Positions 1-8,305 of a stretch of DNA of 10,718 nucleotides are shown here, in pieces. The position numbers and the translations under genes are program-made. Numbering within the stretch: position 1 is the stretch's first letter; the number at the start of each line of letters is the position of its first letter. Under the pieces are notes generated by a model. The model was not told the origin of the DNA. It worked only from the letters and a program-made list of their open reading frames with translations, and made no database searches. Origin of the DNA: Phoronis ovalis (lineage: Eukaryota > Phoronida > Phoronidae); the NCBI GenBank assembly GCA_028565635.1, contig JAOXYB010060724.1, positions 1 to 10,718 on the forward strand, read 5' to 3'.

Positions 1-347
1 GAATTATGGAATCACGGTGGCGATCATAAACATTTAAAAGGTCTGTTTCAATTGCCTTAAGCGTCTAAATGGTGAAAGCGTATGTGATACAACTAGGGCG
101 TTGGTGATACATTATTTAAGAAAGGACAACTTATATTAATGTGATTGTAAGTTTTAAATAACTCATCAGCGATAAAAATGAATACGTACATATTACCAAG
201 CAAGATATAGGTAGTATAAGAAGACTGAAGTACCATTAACGCGCAAAAGATACAGCAAAGGAAAACTTTATGCACAATCCATTTACCTTTTATTCTGTAC
301 AAGACATAGTACTTGCATTCTAGCTTAGATTTTTGTTTAGGACGTAC
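1..347. other. Intron or flank after gene B exon 10, nothing recognised
   Basis: AT-rich. Both strands were read for an exon continuing from the phase-0 donor at 348; none with convincing splice sites or homology was found. The next exon is probably left of the window. Confidence 0.5.
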
Positions 348-463
348 CTGTTCAATTTTGTCTATTTTTTTCTCTTTCATCATTTCAATAACATTTTCCA
401 AACAATTATGATAAATGCGTTTTTCTTCGCTCATTGTGGTAACAGGAGGAGTTGAAACTCGAT
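348..463 (-). CDS. Gene B exon 10: charged helical segment
   Basis: The acceptor is tttactcatcag|ATCGAG; G from exon 9 plus AT gives Asp. The donor is GAACAG|GTACGT, phase 0. The 38 codons give a Pro/Thr-rich start (STPPVTT), then a predicted amphipathic helix (NCLENVIEMMKEKKIDKIEQ). No known domain is recognised. The helix may lead into a further C-terminal domain left of the window. Confidence 0.75.
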
Positions 464-3400
464 CTGATGAGTAAATCGTTGTAAAAACAAACTTAAGGTA
501 CACTATGCTCCGGGGTAATTATTAAAATCTTTTGTATTAATCCGAACTACACGGTTACCAACTTTGAAGATTGTGGTAAAACTGAGGAATTAGGATAGAA
601 CTATGTTAACAATGAATAAGTATAAAAGCTGCATGAACCACGTTCTTTTGGGACGTTTTACCTAGATAATAGAAAGATATTTTATTTCAAGTTTGGTTTT
701 GCCTACACTTACTTTTAGGTGCTCTATTATGTATATAATACATTGTTCTCGTGTATTTTTTTGTAATTTTAATGTGCCAGATTTTTTCGTACAACATACG
801 ATTTTAACAACTTCTTATCTAGATATCTTTTCTCATAATTACCTGATGTTACAATAGTGACTTGTAAGGTACATCCATTTATATCCACAACACCATACAC
901 GTCATGTGGGACCCCTTCGGTCACAAGTCCAAGGTCTTTATCATTCAAAAAAAAGTGCAGACCACCATTCGCTTGTGTCATGACTGCTACTCTGTCTCCA
1001 ATCTTTAAGAGGAAAGGATGATTGAACTGCGCTTCATATAATTGTTCAGATGTCTTGTTTGAAAAAACTATGAATGGAAATTCTTTGATTTGTTTTCCTG
1101 AATTCCCTGAATTCGTAGATTCAGGAAAGCATGAATTTATTTTTTCCTGATTGCCATATGGTTTGTATTTGTTACTTACCTTAAGGTTATCCAATGAATG
1201 ATCTAACTTTTTAACTATTCCTCCACCATGAAGTACTAGGCTTTCTGACCATATCCAACTTAAATTTTGTTCGCAACATGTTACAGTGGAAGGCACGGTA
1301 AAACCCGGAGTGACGCTGATGACTCCTGTTCACAAGATACATGTATATTGACTTTGATATTATAAATAACTGATAGTTATGATCATTTAAGTTAGATGCA
1401 TTTTTCGTTTCCCCTTACCATTTTATAAGCTAAAGGGAGCAGTTTCATTATTCATGATTCAAGCGGTAATAAGAAATTGAATTCGAAAGAAAAAAAATAT
1501 TCCGTTTTCGTTTTTACTGAGTAAGGAAAGAAAAATGTTTCCTTGTTAAATTACAAATGACGTTAACATACATATCCCAAGTATCAAGGAACATAATAAA
1601 ATAAACAAAAATAAATAAAATAACTCTTTTAGCTGTATTGTCTGCAATACTGGCAAAGTAGTAAGGACATTTTTTAAACATATGTATGGTTTGGCATAAC
1701 ATTAAGTTGATATGCAAATTTGTATGTCTTCATCAGACAATAAATCCTTATTGAATTTACCAAATTTTAACTTTTGCAATTTCCATTTTGAAACCGTTCT
1801 GTCAACTTTAATTTCAAATTTTTCGCTTGGTAGCAATGGTCGTGATGTTAATACTACACCGTTATCAGCGGTTGACATGAAGCTGAAAGAAAATGTAACT
1901 TTAAAACATAAGATGGAACATAAGGTATCAGATCACATGAATAAGGCATACATTTGATTATATAATTTAGTGACTAACAACATTAAATGTATGTTTCAAT
2001 TTTATAAAATGTGACTTGATAATTAATATTAAATAAGAAAGATAACATGTTGCCAGTGAGCGTAAATCAAAATAAATAATGATATTCACTGCATATCAAA
2101 ACGTCTTTTATGCAACTTTTAAAAAAGATATGTTATATAGTATGATATGATATTGCTACTGATATCAATACAAAATAATTATATGTATTTTATTGCAATT
2201 CGTTTTATACTTGTTGCATTGACCTATTGACAAAGTATGCTGTATGAAATTACCTTTAAACAAAGCAAGACAACGTTAATTTCATAAATACATTTGTAAA
2301 TCAGATCATTGGGCTAAACCCAAAGCCTAGTTAAATGTCATTCTCTTTGACTTTGTGATTTAGATTACGAAGGGAACGAATGAAAAATAGGTTCTAAATT
2401 AATAGGATCGAGGAGTTTGCATTCTGGGGATAACAAGACAGTATGAACTGTGCTTACTCTTCTCTCTCCGCTGTTGCTGCCTCTCCAAACAGGTTAACAT
2501 GGCTCCCTTTATGTTGTTGACTGAACTTTAAAGGCTCATCAGTGGACTGGGTCATTTTGAGATCACTGGACGGTGATGGATGCACTGAAAGACCTTCTGA
2601 TGTCAACTTTTTAGGTTAATATACGTCATAATGGTATGTTAAGCTCTGCATGCCCAGAAAGTTTGCATAATTAGTTTAGGTACAAAAAAAAAATCTGTTT
2701 CAAGCACAAACAAAAATATAGTCTCTGTGGACTCAAGAGTTTTGATAGCATTGACTGTTGGAAAAATTAGATTAGTAATTAATAGCAAGGTTCAAATAAT
2801 AGCCTCGAAATGCGGCTCTCGACACACATTGATATTACAATAATGTCTTTGTAATAAATAACAAATCTGAAACCTCGTCGATATGTCTGTTCATATACTT
2901 AAACAGTGAATATCCAAAAATCAGAATGCAAGTATCAAACACCTTATATGGTATCCATGTTTTTAATCTATAAAACTACATAGGCTGCAGGCGTTTTTAC
3001 TATAGAGCTTTTTACTTGTCCGCAAGAACCTGGCCGACCAGATATAAATTTACCGACTAACATGTGATTGCGAATTGTCCAAGAAGAGCACAGCTAGGAT
3101 CAAAGTTGCAATAAAAATTATAAACTAATAATATATCAATTGTTTTTGTATAATTTAAAATAATAATATATCTTTGTATAATCCTACACCTAAAATAATC
3201 AGTTTTACAAAATTTCCATCAGCGCTTATCGTCACAGCTATTCTATCATGATGATTCCGGGAGCTTGCTTTTTTTGCTTAGCGGTCTATAAATAAACTCT
3301 GGTAGGACATAATGCAACATTTCCTACAGTTATAATATTACTTATACTATAAAATAGTTCCGTGAGTTTGGAATTAACGCATGACATAATATAATACATG

Positions 3401-5697
3401 TACACTTACAAGCATTTCCGAGATATTTAAATCCGACCTTAGCTCCATTTTTCGTTGCACTTACAGCAGGGTACAACTCCTTGCCAGCTCTGCTGAATAA
3501 CTTTAAGCCACGCAAGGCAACACCATAATCATCACGGCCAACTTTAAATCCAATAGAACCGTCGTCCATGTTTAAAATCACAGTAATGATTTCAGGAGCT
3601 AGAAAAATAGTTGTGTGTCATTTGTTACATCAAAAACAGTTCTTCCATCCCCGATTAAATAGCTATGTTCATAAAACAGGTGCTTCATCAAAAGCAATTT
3701 CTACCCAAGCACAGTTTATGCATCATACAAAACGAAAAAGAATGAAACTTGACAAACCTTTGAATGTATCTGTATTTTCATTTTCTGGATATTTAGTAAC
3801 AACTGTTCCGTTAAAGATGGCAACATTGCGCACTATGTCCCAACCGAGCGACTCGTCATTGGAACCACACAGCGAAATATGACCTACAAATTAACAATTA
3901 AAAGAAAAATCCTAATAAATTATTGTCATGTGCAATAATAAAAACATTCCAATATAGAAATCTGATAATTCACTGTTTCAATATATAATTGTTGCATGTT
4001 GAAGTATAATTTATTGGTTGGGACATTATGTTCAAGTTACTGTATATTGCGATACTTACTGTAAGTTATATTTTCTCAAGTTATTATTTCTATTTACATA
4101 ATTAATTATTGCCAATTGGTCAGTTAATTTATTGTTTTTTAGCATGTGAGCCTAGTTAGTATTTTTAAATGTTTCAAGTTTTTTGGAATGCGATTGCGGA
4201 AATTAAGTAGTGATCTGTATATAATTTACAGCTTATTACAATATATTAATGGAGTGTTGTCGAGTTGTAAACGTAAGTAGACAACTCGCTATTTTGTGCA
4301 GTCATGCCAAGCTGACCCATCGATAAAATAGTGAATTGGCGACTTGTGTTTACAACTCCATCACCATGCAGTCGTTTTTATTACTACTGCTTACAAAACA
4401 TTATAAATGCGACCCTATGGTATAGCAGTATTTCGTTTGTGACTAGATGTCGCAACAAGTCATATAATGAGCACAGTAGTTATGCAGCAAAGGCATTATT
4501 TTAAACGGGGATCTTTAATTTGTAAAAGTTTAATTTTTACATCATTATCATATCAACACAAAGCGTTCACGTTCTAAAATTTGAATGTTCTCGCTGCGAT
4601 TGAAGCTAATGCACCAATAGTATCCTTGCTGCACACTAATGTGCTCGACGTTATAATTCTCTAATTTAAATTAGCGTCCTGCTGTACCACGGTACTGAAG
4701 TCTAAAAAAATGGAGTGTATAGATTTTTAGATGAAATGTTTTCGTAATGATAGGGAATTAAATGATAGAGGATAACATTAACTTATCCATTTCTCGGCGT
4801 ATGTATAGAAGAGGAGCACGTCGAAATTTTCGAGCGACAAAAACGACCTTACTAAGGCTTAGTGTTTTTTTACTGTAGTATAATACAGTAATATTTAAAT
4901 CCAACAGTAGAGAAACAATGGAGTTATTTAGGAACTTCTTACTCTTTTTTAACTAGAAACTAATATGAGAGAAGTAGAAGCCCATTCTTCAATATCCTAA
5001 AGCAATGATTTCCAAGTATTAACTCGGAGCTAGCATTATAGATCAGTTATTAATCGTACATTTCATTGAATAAGTGGGTGGGTTGGTACTCACCTTCTTC
5101 ACTTAAGGGTTCAGCCTGATAAGTAGCGACGCCTATCACAGCATTCGGCCCTCTATCCTCAATTTTCCAGTTTATCTCCCAGATGTGTATTCCACTGTCA
5201 TAACCTTTCTTGGCTCGCACCATGTCTGACGTATATTCTTCAGTAACCTTGCGCGTTACCTGATAGAAAAAATAGCAAATATACAGTTTATAACAAATTC
5301 GCTTAAACTATTTTACCGGGTCATAGAAAACTACAAACAAACTACAAAATTTTACATTCCACGTTTTACTTAATATTATTTACTTAATTTAATGTTACGA
5401 GATTCTAAAAACCTATACATTCCGTAAAATGTAATATCGCGTATTGCATATTCTTGAGACCTGACTATATAGACGTATATTTATTAAAATAATGCCTAAA
5501 AGGTCACTTACAGTTTTTCCATCGTCAGAAACTGTCATCTCATCCGAACAATCTTCTGGGTCCCATCCTTGTTCTACGTCATCTAAACTTGTCGCTCTCA
5601 ACTGTGCTTCCAGCTGCATTAAGTGCCAAGCAAGACGAAGCCGAGGACCAGTGTCATCATCATCATCATCATCAAACGCAGAGTTTTCATTCCCCAT
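348..5697 (-). CDS. Gene B: SPRY-NHR two-domain protein (3' end outside window)
   Basis: Ten minus-strand exons join without a frame break: 5697-5512, 5259-5094, 3883-3758, 3598-3410, 3276-3190, 2596-2458, 1882-1761, 1325-1180, 1002-843 and 463-348. They total 1437 bases, or 479 codons. Seen: residues 1-62 are an acidic N-terminus starting MGNENS. About 63-222 form a SPRY domain (motifs GIHIWEINW, NAVIGVAT, DDGSIGFKV, LYPAVSA). About 223-272 are a linker. About 273-438 form a Neuralized homology repeat (motifs KFSQQHKGSHVNL, IGDRVAVM, DVYGVVDINGCTLQVTI). 441-479 are charged and helical. Known: SPRY and NHR are peptide-binding beta-sandwich modules found in ubiquitin-ligase adaptors such as SPSB, FBXO45 and Neuralized. 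Inferred: a membrane-tethered recognition or scaffold protein. No SOCS box follows the SPRY. The last donor at 348 shows the gene continues leftward. The weakest junctions flank exon 5. If these are wrong, SPRY and NHR could be two adjacent genes. Confidence 0.8.
843..1002 (-). CDS. Gene B exon 9: C-terminal core of NHR domain
   Basis: The acceptor is tttcctcttaaag|ATTGG and the donor ATCAG|GTAATT, phase 1 out. It contains IGDRVAVMTQANGGLHFFLN, KDLGLVTEGVP, and VYGVVDINGCTLQVTIVTS. This is the most diagnostic NHR segment: G-D-x-V-G-V, then L-H-x-x-V-N-G-x-D-x-G, then V-x-A-V-V-D-L-Y-G-x-x-x-x-V-T-I. It is the strongest domain call in the window. Confidence 0.95.
1003..1179 (-). other. 177 bp stop-free, phase-0 intron inside the NHR domain
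   Basis: GTAAGT at the start and a pyrimidine-rich tctttaaag-type acceptor at the end. Its length is a multiple of three and it has no in-frame stop, so the two NHR exons read as one continuous frame. Removing it joins DNLK to IGDRV, the expected NHR sequence, whereas the intron translation (Asn/Ser/Lys-rich) has no NHR counterpart. Confidence 0.85.
1180..1325 (-). CDS. Gene B exon 8: third part of NHR domain
   Basis: The acceptor is tcttgtgaacag|GAGTC; G from exon 7 plus GA gives Gly, continuing KFG-VISVTPGF. The donor is CTTAAG|GTAAGT, phase 0. LSWIWSESLVLHGGGIVKKL and the final LDNLK fit the central NHR section (S-W-I-x-S-G-x-x-V-x-x-N-G, then L-x-x-L-x-x-G-D-R-V across the next junction). 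Confidence 0.9.
1761..1882 (-). CDS. Gene B exon 7: second part of NHR domain
   Basis: The acceptor is very good (ttttctttcag|CTTCATG) and the donor TTTG|GTAAAT. GA plus C gives Asp in, G carries over out. The peptide runs FMSTADNGVVLTSRPLLPSE, then KFEIKVDRTVSKWKLQKLKFG. It fits the NHR pattern G-x-V-F-S-x-R-P-L-x-x-x-E-x-F-x-V-x-I. The usual W-S-G-x-L-x-I-G is altered to WKLQKLKFG, keeping the Trp and final Gly. Confidence 0.85.
2458..2606 (-). CDS. Gene B exon 6: linker and start of NHR domain
   Basis: The start is either 2596 (acceptor acatcag|AAGG, in phase with exon 5) or 2606 (acceptor cctaaaaag|TTGAC). The donor is AAGA|GTAAGC, phase 2. After a Ser/Pro-rich linker comes LKFSQQHKGSHVNLFGE, which fits the NHR opening F-x-x-x-H-G-x-N-V-x-L. 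An in-frame ATG at 2555-2553 (MTQSTDEPLKF) has A at -3 and could be the start of a separate NHR gene if the SPRY link is wrong. Confidence 0.82.
3125..3183. repeat. Imperfect AT-rich direct repeat
   Basis: ctaataatatatc..tttgtataat at about 3125-3154 is repeated as aataataatatatctttgtataat at about 3160-3183, the second copy lacking a few central bases. It lies just past the tentative exon 5 donor. Confidence 0.5.
3190..3276 (-). CDS. Gene B exon 5 (tentative): short linker exon
   Basis: This is a stop-free segment bridging SPRY and NHR. T from exon 4 plus CA gives Ser, then 28 codons including HHDRIAVTISADGNFVKL, with donor TTAG|GTGTAG leaving G, which with AA of exon 6 gives Glu. The acceptor is after AG at 3278-3277, or alternatively after AG at 3269-3268; both keep frame and both have poor pyrimidine tracts. 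A second possible donor, TTTT|GTAAAA near 3206, would pair in phase with an acceptor at 2607. No homology is recognised. The main support is phase agreement on both sides. Confidence 0.5.
3410..3598 (-). CDS. Gene B exon 4: C-terminal SPRY strands
   Basis: The acceptor is tatttttctag|CTCCTG and the donor GCTT|GTAAGT, leaving phase 1 (base T). It encodes ILNMDDGSIGFKVGRDDYG, VALRGLK and ELYPAVSA, ending KVGFKYLGNA. This is the usual SPRY core L-x-M-D-x-G-T-L-x-F-x-V-x-x-x-x-x-G-V-A-F-R-G-L and L-Y-P-x-V-S-A, with a small insertion (LFSRAG) in the loop after RGLK. If the donor were not used, reading through would add 17 residues and stop at 3342. The canonical GTAAGT makes splicing more likely. 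Confidence 0.92.
3758..3883 (-). CDS. Gene B exon 3: central SPRY strands
   Basis: The acceptor is atttgtag|GTCATA and the donor TTCAAAG|GTTTGT (weak). Entry and exit are both phase 1. The peptide contains CGSNDESLGWDIVRN, which matches the SPSB motif G-S/N-N-x-x-S-W-G-W-D-L-G-R-N. The SPSB residues after that motif (L-Y-H-D-G) are replaced by VAIFNGT. The SPSB Tyr in GYTALVG, which contacts peptide ligands, is His here (GHISLCG). Confidence 0.9.
4251..4362. repeat. Foldback inverted repeat
   Basis: The outer arms ggag..ttgtaaac (4251-4272) and gtttacaactcc (4348-4359) are complementary. The inner arms gacaactcgctatttt (4280-4295) and aaaatagtgaattggcgac (4324-4342) pair imperfectly. The whole could form a hairpin of about 110 nt. 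It sits about 50 bp from MITE copy 1 but does not share its sequence. Confidence 0.55.
4412..4695. mobile_element. MITE-like element, copy 1
   Basis: About 284 bp with imperfect terminal inverted repeats: the left end ccctatggtatagcag matches the reverse complement of the right end ctgctgtaccacggta, and the subterminal gagcac..gtagttatgcagcaa matches inverted sequence near 4625-4650. The middle is shared with the element at 6935-7187 (ctttgtgaa/ctttaattt, cattatcat, caaagcgttc). No coding capacity. It lies in a gene B intron. Confidence 0.7.
5094..5259 (-). CDS. Gene B exon 2: N-terminal half of SPRY domain
   Basis: The acceptor is ttctatcag|GTAACG and the donor GAAG|GTGAGT; phase 0 in, phase 1 out. 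The 55 codons carry the SPSB-like signature: MVRAKKGYDSGIHIWEINW, then RGPNAVIGVATYQAEPLS. These match the first beta-strands of SPRY domains of the SPSB/FBXO45 type (usual pattern G-Y-x-x-G-x-H-x-W-E-I-x-W, then A-V-V-G-V-A-T). This region is clearly more GC-rich than the flanking introns. Confidence 0.92.
5512..5697 (-). CDS. Gene B exon 1: start codon, N-myristoylation site, Asp7 tract
   Basis: The ATG at 5697-5695 has A at -3 and G at +4, a strong eukaryotic context, and sits 12 nt inside a predicted acceptor. The first residues MGNENS fit the myristoylation pattern M-G-x-x-x-S/T. Seven consecutive GAT codons encode Asp. A predicted amphipathic helix follows (RLRLAWHLMQLEAQLRATSL), then an acidic stretch. 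The exon ends ACT|GTAAGT in phase 0 after 62 codons. A farther upstream in-frame start cannot be excluded, because the frame stays open to about 5787, but the leader splice signals argue against it. Confidence 0.8.
5654..5674. repeat. Coding (TCA)7 microsatellite
   Basis: Seven perfect TCA units on plus, read as seven GAT (Asp) codons of gene B. All are the same codon, so length variation by slippage between individuals is expected. Confidence 0.9.
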
Positions 5698-5708
5698 TCT
5701 TACACTTA

Positions 5709-5807
5709 CTAGAGAAATAATGGAATAAAATGTCAAATTGACGGACATATCGTGTTTATCCTGGATAGTAAAATAAAATGTCGACATGTCATATTTTTAA
5801 TACTTAC
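5709..5807 (-). other. Predicted 99 bp intron in the 5' leader of gene B
   Basis: On the minus strand a near-perfect donor, CTTG|GTAAGTATT, precedes an acceptor with a good pyrimidine tract (ccattatttctctag) 11 nt upstream of the gene B ATG. This suggests an untranslated exon ending at 5808 spliced to the coding exon. The upstream end and promoter were not located. Confidence 0.55.
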
Positions 5808-6934
5808 CAAGAAATTATGCATGTACAAAGCAGATCTTTTTAGTTACATTCTGATGAAATTTTTTGCTAGGAATATTAAAGCGAATAATCTTTAATGCGT
5901 CATAAAACACCAACCAGAACAATTAAAGTGAAACCGGAAAAAGGGTTCGTATTATTGAGACCACTGAGTACAATAACCTTGAGCTGTAAGGGATTAGGCC
6001 AAAGTATTAGCTATGTTTTAGAATACGGATGAGTGTCTTTGAGTGGAAAATAAGTAACATGAGACCAATAAACAATTGTGTTTTTCTTAATATTAATTTA
6101 GCAACTAGACTAGTGTACGATAACTTTCTATCTATTATACTATTTAAAGTAGTTCCCAAATCTGGGCTCGAGTAATCACCAGCAGACTCGCACGTTACAT
6201 GTCTGTGTATCATTGCGCTGAACCATTTGCTTTTAAAAGGGATTAACAAGTAAACTTTACCATTACCAACAATACTGTACAATGGTTGTACCCATGCATC
6301 CATGGATGTATTATAAGTCACATTCATTAAGTAACAAAGAGCTAACAGAGTTTTTAAATTACCTTGTGTCTCGGTCCATTGTATCTTTATTGACAAAATA
6401 ATAACTAGCATGTAAACTAATTTTAAAGGCCGAGGTCCCGCTGAAAATACTCAAGACCATACTCATAAATATATTAATTTTGTCCTAACATCCTTCTTAT
6501 TATGCAACATGGAGCTTCTGATTTGTGGACAATAACAGTATTAGATAATTGTAACAATATTTTATTTTAAATGTTCCTGAATGCATAATTAGAGTTGATA
6601 AATATTGGCTGTTTAATTAATTTTATTTCTCCACTTGAACCTAGTTGTGTATCTGGTTTCTATTTTGTGTCCGTAATCAAGGAACATTAACTTAACAATA
6701 GACCAGTACCTGTGATGTGAGTAAATTAGCCGACAGTAACATACATTCGACCTTTTCACTAGGAGTAAACATACTCCAGTGGTAATTGTGTTCATTGTGT
6801 GTATGCCACGAGGACAGAACTGGGCGGATTAAAAATATATTAAAATAAAATGTGCGGAACGTATATAAAGTTCAATGTTCACAACAACGTATTTTCCTGA
6901 CATTGTTCTAGATTCAAAGTATTACTATCGTTTG

Positions 6935-7187
6935 CCCTGTGTTATAGTCATTTTTCGGTTGTGACGTTGCATTTTGTAATGAGAACATTAGTTATACAGC
7001 AAATGCATTACCGCATTAGCTTGAACCGCCGCGGGAATCTTTGTGAAAATTTACTCTACATTATTATCATGCATACAAAGCGTTCGCATTGTAAAACTTG
7101 CGGTCCAAACTAATGCGTTAATTCCTTTGTTACATAACTGATGTTCTCATTATAAAATGTGATGTCACAGACGAAATACCACTGTAA
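6935..7187. mobile_element. MITE-like element, copy 2, with long terminal inverted repeats
   Basis: The left arm 6935-7020 and right arm 7108-7187 are inverted repeats of about 80 bp. They share cattttgtaatgagaacatt versus the inverted cattttataatgagaacat, and both end at gcattag next to the centre. The central part matches copy 1. Non-autonomous, no ORF. It lies between genes A and B. No clear target-site duplication could be fixed by eye. Confidence 0.75.
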
Positions 7188-8124
7188 AAGATGATAATAA
7201 ATTGTGCATGTCACTTTCATCCTAAAAAACTGTGTCGTTTAATTTTGTTATTCATAATTAATAAAGTAAAGTAATCATGCGCATCAGGTGGATTCACAGA
7301 CAAAACGCAAATAAGCGCTTTGATGCGTGAATTTTAAATCTAAAATCTGTAATACTTTTTTAGAAATATTTTAATATACCGATTCCCATGCAATAACTAC
7401 TTGTCTCATTTTCACTCTAGTATAGTATTTGTACTTTATTGCACTTTCTTTTCCCAAAATTATGATGATTTTATATACACATTTGGTGGTTGAACAGTGG
7501 GATACTTTTAAACGATTGTTGTTGAATACCCAGGCAGCTGCCACGGTTTAGGTTTTCGTTTGATTAACTAGCAGGTTTAAAAGTTTAATAGGTTTTGCGA
7601 TTATATCTAGATATTTCTAGCACCTAATAAAAATAATGAATATCTGTATAGATTACTTTTAATGTAACAATGTATTAATGCATATACTTCGTACTTCAGC
7701 AATAACATCTCTATATATTTTTTACTACCTGTTACTTTGCAAACAACTTTCAGTGTATAATGCATGAGGCTAATTGATCTGCTAGCCTGCTTAAAATCAA
7801 AGAGGGCCAATGAAAGGTAAGCAACATATCCAAATATTGTTCATTGTAAACAACTAACTGCATGCAATGGCATGTCTCATATTTATAGCGTGTTTCTGTT
7901 ACAATTTCTATTAAGTAAACCCTTGTTGGTAATAATCAGTTTATGTATACATAGGATTTACTGAAATATACAAGCGTTTTTTTTAACTGATAACTAACTT
8001 AGTTCTTATATCCCTATTGAATTCAATTCTGATGATAGTGCTCTGATTACAAAAATGTATCCATGTCTGTGTATCTGGCCTACATGCTGTGTTTTTGTCT
8101 GCATTTCTCTTATGTTACTTGTAT

Positions 8125-8130
8125 TTTATT
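8125..8130 (-). promoter_or_regulatory. Candidate poly(A) signal of gene A
   Basis: AATAAA on the minus strand (TTTATT on plus), about 48 nt downstream of the gene A stop. It is the first such hexamer after the stop. A further one lies near 7434-7439. In DNA this AT-rich the hexamer is common, so its position is the only real support. Confidence 0.4.
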
Positions 8131-8177
8131 TTAAAACGCATTTAAATTATACAATTTAAAAAAGTTAAGATGGAGTA

Positions 8178-8305
8178 CTATCCACTGATTTCATTTTCCA
8201 GTTTCACTAGTAGTCCGTAGAGAAAGACAGCTCCACGCTGTTTTGTACTCCACTCAATTTCCTGGTTGCTGAACTTCGGATCAATCTGGTTCCCTTCTCC
8301 AAGGC
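8178..8305 (-). CDS. Gene A terminal exon with stop
   Basis: The acceptor is strong (tattgttttccacag|GCCTTG). G plus GC gives Gly, then 41 codons and TAG. It encodes IDPKFSNQEIEWSTKQRGAV, then FLYGLLVKL near the C-terminus. The EIEW Glu is the candidate third catalytic residue. The open frame on the other strand (8266-8481) is a shadow. Confidence 0.88.

Larger units (their letters stand above)
3884..5093 (-). other. Large gene B intron with repeats
   Basis: 1210 bp between SPRY exons 2 and 3, the longest intron of the gene. It contains the foldback repeat and MITE copy 1. The rest (3884-4250 and 4696-5093) shows no coding signal on either strand. Confidence 0.7.
5809..8177. other. Intergenic region between gene A and gene B
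   Basis: It holds the 3' UTR of gene A at its right end, the leader exon and promoter of gene B at its left end, and MITE copy 2. A 134-codon minus-strand open frame (6007-6411) has no recognised homology and no clear splice structure, so it is not called a gene. 7188-8124 shows no supported feature. Confidence 0.5.

Noticed and set aside
93-503. Full 136-codon minus-strand frame as one protein
   Set aside because: Only 348-463 is bounded by good splice sites in the right phase. The flanks are hydrophobic translations of intron.
1712-1957. 81-codon plus-strand open frame
   Set aside because: It is the antisense of the NHR exon at 1761-1882, which has matching splice sites and phases.
2998-3075. 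Possible last exon of a SPRY-only gene (reading GKFISGRPGSCGQVKSSIVK)
   Set aside because: It can be joined in phase to exon 4 and ends in a stop, but it does not resemble a SOCS box and its acceptor is weak. The 3190-3276 exon leads on to the NHR and is preferred.
3568-3882. 104-codon plus-strand open frame
   Set aside because: It is antisense to two well supported SPRY exons and their intron and has no homology of its own.
5492-5728. 78-codon plus-strand open frame with a Ser run
   Set aside because: The Ser run is the antisense of the Asp7 codons of gene B exon 1.
7607-7810. 67-codon minus-strand open frame with a donor-like CAG|GTAGTA
   Set aside because: No homology, no matching partner exon, and it lies downstream of the gene A stop.
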